Shown here one piece after another: positions 60,523 to 64,000 of a DNA stretch of 64,000 nucleotides (position 1 is the first letter of the stretch; each line of letters opens with the position of its first letter). Below the pieces are notes generated by a model. The model ran no database searches. It had not been told where the DNA came from and saw nothing but the letters and a program-made list of their open reading frames with translations. A program made the translations under genes and the position numbers. Source of the stretch: CAIKBL01 sp050247235 (lineage in GTDB: Bacteria; Pseudomonadota; Gammaproteobacteria; Ga0077536); contig JBFWUN010000004.1 in assembly GCA_050247235.1 (NCBI GenBank), forward strand, positions 1 to 64,000, written 5' to 3'.

Positions 60523-61935
60523 ATGGCAATTCAATTCAAGCAGACTCGGTTAGCAGCAGCGGTGGCCACCGCGGCTGTGGGACTTGGTCTCAGCGCGGCT
60601 TCACATGCAGTCGTCGTCGTGGGTGGAGACAACGGCTGGGAAGTCAGCTTCGATGGCAACATCAACGCGTTCTACGTGCAGGGTAACTACGACGCGGGCT
60701 ACAACGGACTGGGCCTCGCGGCTCCGAACAGTGCGACACCCGGTGTCGCCAACTCTGGTGGCAACAGCACGTTTGCCGGCAACTCGCTCGATGCGTCACG
60801 CATTACTTCCGGCTTCCTCCCGGCATTCTTCAGCTTCAACGTGAAGAGCCCGACTGTGAACGGCATGACGGGCAGCGCGCGTTTCAGCTTCGCGCCGCAG
60901 ATCACGAACGCCAACACGAAGAACCAGATCTATGGTGCAGCCGGTGGCTTGAACAACGGCAACAGCCAGGGCATCCAGGGTTCCAGTATCGATACTCGTG
61001 AAGTCCTCGTGAACCTCGATGGCGCATTCGGTACCGTGAGCTTCGGCCGCACGCTTTCGATCTTCGGCCGTAACGCCATTCTGAAAGACATGACGCTGTT
61101 CGGCGTCGGCATCGCGAATGGTCAGAGCGGCGCGGTCACCGCCGGCCGCATCGGTCGCGGCTACACCTACCCGAACTTCAACGCGCGTTTCTCGTACAAG
61201 ACGCCGAACTTCAACGGCCTGCAGGCCGAAATCGGGCTCTACGATCCATCGATCGAGCAGCTGAACAGTGCTGCTGGTGTGCTGGATGAGACCGACACCC
61301 CGCGCTTCGAAGGCGAATTGAGCTACACCACCGCGTTCAGCGGCGGCAGCGCGCAGTTCTGGGTGGACGGACTGTGGCAGGACATCGAAGGTCGCGGCGC
61401 CGCGGGCCTAGCCTCCAGCGCCGACGTCTCGGTGCAGGCGTGGGGCGTTGGTGCCGAGGCCAAGATGGCCGGCTTCGCACTTACCGGCTATTACTACGAT
61501 GGTTCCGGCCTCGGCCGCTCGCTGCAGTTCGTGGGCGGTACGGCGTGCAACGGCGCAGCGGTTGTCGACGCCAACGGCGTGACATTCGGCGCGGGTTCGC
61601 GCTGCGAAGCGACCGACAACGACGGCTATTATCTCCAGGGCACGTACACCTTCAACGGCAAGACGAAGGTCGGCGTGAGCTACGGCGAGTCGACGGAAGA
61701 CGCGTTCAGCGATTCGATCATCCGCCAGGCCAACAGCGCCAACGAAATGCAGATGCGCGATGTTGAACTCAGCATGTGGACGGTGGGCGTGTACCATGAC
61801 GTGAACTCCTGGCTGAAGCTGATCGCGGAGTACAGTCACTCCCGCAACGACTTCGGTCAGAACCAGTTCACCCTGGCGAACGGTCAGGACACCGAGGCTG
61901 ACACGTTCAGCGTCGGCTCGTTCTTCTTCTGGTAA
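60523..61935 (+). CDS. Outer-membrane porin
   Basis: 470 residues, strong TAGGAGG ribosome site. Signal peptide (AAAVATAAVGLGLSAASHA), then alternating beta-strands typical of proteobacterial general porins, with FGTVSFGRTLSIFGRNAI as the constriction-type region, YTYPNFNARFSYKTPNFNG and a terminal aromatic pair (FFFW). Trimeric diffusion channel. It has its own terminator, so it is a single unit. Substrate selectivity is unknown. Confidence 0.88.
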   Translation: MAIQFKQTRLAAAVATAAVGLGLSAASHAVVVVGGDNGWEVSFDGNINAFYVQGNYDAGYNGLGLAAPNSATPGVANSGGNSTFAGNSLDASRITSGFLPAFFSFNVKSPTVNGMTGSARFSFAPQITNANTKNQIYGAAGGLNNGNSQGIQGSSIDTREVLVNLDGAFGTVSFGRTLSIFGRNAILKDMTLFGVGIANGQSGAVTAGRIGRGYTYPNFNARFSYKTPNFNGLQAEIGLYDPSIEQLNSAAGVLDETDTPRFEGELSYTTAFSGGSAQFWVDGLWQDIEGRGAAGLASSADVSVQAWGVGAEAKMAGFALTGYYYDGSGLGRSLQFVGGTACNGAAVVDANGVTFGAGSRCEATDNDGYYLQGTYTFNGKTKVGVSYGESTEDAFSDSIIRQANSANEMQMRDVELSMWTVGVYHDVNSWLKLIAEYSHSRNDFGQNQFTLANGQDTEADTFSVGSFFFW

Positions 61936-61963
61936 GCGCCGGGTACCTCTTATCGACGTGAAG

Positions 61964-61996
61964 GGCGCACCCCCTCCGGGGTGCGCCTTTTTTTTT
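61964..61996 (+). terminator. Intrinsic terminator of porin gene
   Basis: GGCGCACCCC/GGGGTGCGCC 10-bp perfect stem, 4-base loop, then nine T residues (61988-61996), 28 bp after the porin stop. Strong rho-independent terminator. Confidence 0.95.
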
Positions 61997-62012
61997 GATT
62001 CTCCAGACTCGG

Positions 62013-63842
62013 TCAGTCTCCGGGCAGCGATCCCAGTGCGCCCAATTGCCTTGCATAGCGACGCCAGCGCGCGATGGCTTCGCGATGCACAGGTTGACGG
62101 GCTTGCCACCGGCTCGCAGTGTTGACCGGGTGCGAGCTCACGTGGGGCGCCAGGCACTCGGACGCCCAGGGAAGCCTCAGGAACTCGAGCAGCGCTCGGA
62201 TGGTCGGTTCCGGATCGGTGACCAGCGATTCGTAGGTCACGTCGAAGAAACTGAATGCCGGACTGGTCCGCCAGTAATCCATCAGGCTTAGATACGCCTC
62301 GTATGCGCGCGCGATGTCCTGCAGGTCGTGCGTGAAGGCGAGGCTGCCGAACTGCTGGAAATAAATCGAGAGGCAGGTATCGCGCGCGTCGCGCCGGCAG
62401 TGCACGAAGCGCGCGGAAGGGAACAGCGCCCGCAGGAATCCTGCGTAAAGAAAATTGAGCGGGGTCTTGTCCGAGACATGCCCGGTGGTCGCGCCACAGA
62501 GTCCCCTCAGGCGGATGAGATAGCGCTCCCGAATGGCGATCCGCTCCGCTTCGCCCAGTGCAAGAATTGCGGGCACCGCCGGCCGATCGGCGCGTCCAAC
62601 CGTCTGCCAATGGAGCGCAGGTCCGAAGAAGTCGGCTTCACCTGCCGCCGATACCGCAGGGTGCACGGAGAGAACCTGTTCGACAAGGGTGGTGCCGGAG
62701 CGTGGCATCCCGATGATAAAGATCGGCTCGACCGGGACATCCGATAGCAGTGGCGCGGAGGTCCATCGCGAGATATCGATGTCGAGGATTTCCTGGACGA
62801 TCCGGCTGACATGCTCGCGTTCGTTCCGCGTGTGCAGATTGCGGGCGAAGCGATTGGCCGTTCGGTAGGCCTTGAACGCGCCATCCGGATCACCGATCCG
62901 GTCGCGCAGATCGCCTGCCGCGAAATCGAGCTGGCTTCTTTCAGCAGGGGACAAATCGGCTACACGAGACAGGTGCTCCACAGATGACAGCATCGCGGTG
63001 GCGGCGTCCGCTGTTCGGGCGAGTGTGGCCCGCAGATACCACGCCCTTGCGTGGCGCGGCGCGCCGGACAGCAGGCTTCGCAGGATTTCATCCGCCGATG
63101 CGAAGTCCCCTGCAGCGATCAGCGCCTCCGCCTTTTGGACGGTCGAATCCGGATCGGACGGATACCGCGTGAGCACGACATCGAATGCGGCGATTGCATC
63201 ATGGGGACGATTGAGTTGAAGCAGCACGAGCCCACGGTTGTGGTGTGCATCCACGCGAGCAGGGTCGAGCGACAGCGCGAGGTCGTAGTCGGCGAGCGCT
63301 TCCTCCAATCGACCCATCATCCTGAACGTGTTACCCCGGTTGTTCAGCGTCGAAACCCGCGTTCCCACGGGCGCATCCACAATTCCAAGGGCAGCTTCGA
63401 ACGCGTCGAGTGCGGCCGGGAGCATGCCAGTCCGCCGGAGCAGCAGCCCGAGATTGTTGTGGAGGGCGGGGGTTCCGGGCTGCAGCGCCAATGCTGCGCG
63501 CGTGGCGTCGAGCGCATCCGGCAGCAGGCCGCACCGCTCGGCTGCTTCGGCGAGCAGGCACTGCGCCGCGAAAGGATCGGCGCCGGCCTGCAGCGCACGG
63601 CGCGCCGCCAGGAGTGCGTCGCGCGGGGCATTTGCTTGCAGATGAAGCCGCGCGAGATCGAGCCGGAACGACGGAAGTTCCGGGCTCGCCTCGCACAAGC
63701 GGGCAAGGTACTGCGCGGCCTGCGCGAGATCTCCACGGGCGGCGAGCAGGCTCACCAGTCCCGCAAGCGCATCGCGATCATGCCGGGCGCGCGTCAGGCG
63801 CTGGCGGAGCGCAGCTTCATCGCTGGGGGTACTGGCGTGCAT
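62013..63842 (-). CDS. TPR-repeat sulfotransferase-family protein
   Basis: 609 residues. About ten tetratricopeptide repeats fill residues 1-340 (ALHNNLGLLLRRTGMLPAALDAFEAAL is one), followed by a sulfotransferase domain whose PAPS 5'-phosphosulfate loop is GMPRSGTTLVEQVLSVHP (about 365). The acceptor may be a protein or glycan. TPR domains usually hold the substrate. It converges on the porin terminator and diverges from an exported protein at the right edge. Confidence 0.88.
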   Translation of the reverse strand: MHASTPSDEAALRQRLTRARHDRDALAGLVSLLAARGDLAQAAQYLARLCEASPELPSFRLDLARLHLQANAPRDALLAARRALQAGADPFAAQCLLAEAAERCGLLPDALDATRAALALQPGTPALHNNLGLLLRRTGMLPAALDAFEAALGIVDAPVGTRVSTLNNRGNTFRMMGRLEEALADYDLALSLDPARVDAHHNRGLVLLQLNRPHDAIAAFDVVLTRYPSDPDSTVQKAEALIAAGDFASADEILRSLLSGAPRHARAWYLRATLARTADAATAMLSSVEHLSRVADLSPAERSQLDFAAGDLRDRIGDPDGAFKAYRTANRFARNLHTRNEREHVSRIVQEILDIDISRWTSAPLLSDVPVEPIFIIGMPRSGTTLVEQVLSVHPAVSAAGEADFFGPALHWQTVGRADRPAVPAILALGEAERIAIRERYLIRLRGLCGATTGHVSDKTPLNFLYAGFLRALFPSARFVHCRRDARDTCLSIYFQQFGSLAFTHDLQDIARAYEAYLSLMDYWRTSPAFSFFDVTYESLVTDPEPTIRALLEFLRLPWASECLAPHVSSHPVNTASRWQARQPVHREAIARWRRYARQLGALGSLPGD

Positions 63843-63912
63843 GGGGGAACGGACTGAACTTCGGTATACTTTGGAAATCTATGCTCTACGCATCGACAAG
63901 TCGACACGGCCC

Positions 63913-64000
63913 ATGATGAGTTCATTGACGGGGACGCAGCCGTCGCACCGCGCATTCGCGGCACTGCTCCTGTGCGTGCTGGTGACCTTGACGATGCCGG
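63913..64000 (+). CDS. N-terminus of an exported protein, 3' end outside window
   Basis: ATG at 63913 (or 63916) begins a frame open to the right edge, with a hydrophobic signal core AALLLCVLVTLTMP after a short polar N-terminus. The protein is cut after about 29 codons, so only secretion is predicted. Confidence 0.55.
   Translation, partial: MMSSLTGTQPSHRAFAALLLCVLVTLTMP

Noticed and set aside
1..64000. tRNA, rRNA, CRISPR arrays, insertion sequences, prophage genes
   Set aside because: Reading both strands showed no cloverleaf, regular spacer array, transposase, integrase or phage structural gene that I could support.

Overview
This looks like a high-GC gammaproteobacterial chromosome fragment, probably from a metagenome-assembled genome. 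The evidence is the dense coding, the Gram-negative envelope genes (porin, TonB-dependent receptor, L,D-transpeptidase), proteobacterial families (DUF1244, DUF3465, DUF302, RlmI) and PQQ alcohol-oxidation accessory proteins. I saw no rRNA, tRNA, CRISPR array, prophage or insertion sequence. Two runs of exactly 100 N are scaffold gaps. The second (13330-13429) is flanked by a perfect 127-bp duplication, so it is almost certainly an assembler artefact that splits one real gene.

Layout. 1-2355: partial HEAT-repeat protein, NUDIX hydrolase, DUF1329 protein cut by gap 1. 2594-11760: catabolic block (HSL esterase, SDR, MaoC-like hydratase, secreted cyclase-family hydrolase, CaiB/BaiF CoA-transferase, aldehyde dehydrogenase, acyl-CoA dehydrogenase, thiolase), consistent with oxidation of a CoA-activated cyclic or branched compound. 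13814-17743: two mirror-image modules, each an SCP2-like small protein plus an alpha/beta hydrolase, one of them continuing into an LLM oxidoreductase. 17810-22453: mixed catabolic and transport genes. 22648-31477: diguanylate cyclase, a membrane/vWA pair, CorA, and a 1366-residue internally duplicated membrane protein. 31498-34956: CMD protein, second CoA-transferase, NAPE-PLD-like MBL hydrolase, GST. 36014-40873: RlmI, then a four-gene operon around a MotA/ExbB-type channel, then DUF302 and L,D-transpeptidase.

41090-44953: cytochrome b561, then a stand-alone pqqA (PQQ precursor peptide, 24 codons). Upstream of pqqA is a near-consensus sigma-54 promoter and a 9-bp inverted repeat at enhancer distance; a UUCG-loop terminator follows it. 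A sensor kinase and a sigma-54-type activator are encoded divergently. This suggests dedicated sigma-54 control of PQQ precursor supply and is the most interesting local system.

49282-60227: NarL-type two-component system, TonB-dependent receptor with very acidic insertions, and two PQQ-associated periplasmic proteins (YVTN beta-propeller and substrate-binding-like). Divergent from these is a five-gene aorABCD-type operon for a tungsten aldehyde oxidoreductase: four-cluster ferredoxin, W-pterin catalytic subunit, FAD subunit, MoaD-like protein and a small unknown. Together they point to periplasmic quinoprotein alcohol oxidation feeding aldehyde oxidation, although no quinoprotein dehydrogenase is in the window. 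The right end carries a porin with a strong terminator, a TPR-sulfotransferase and the first codons of an exported protein.
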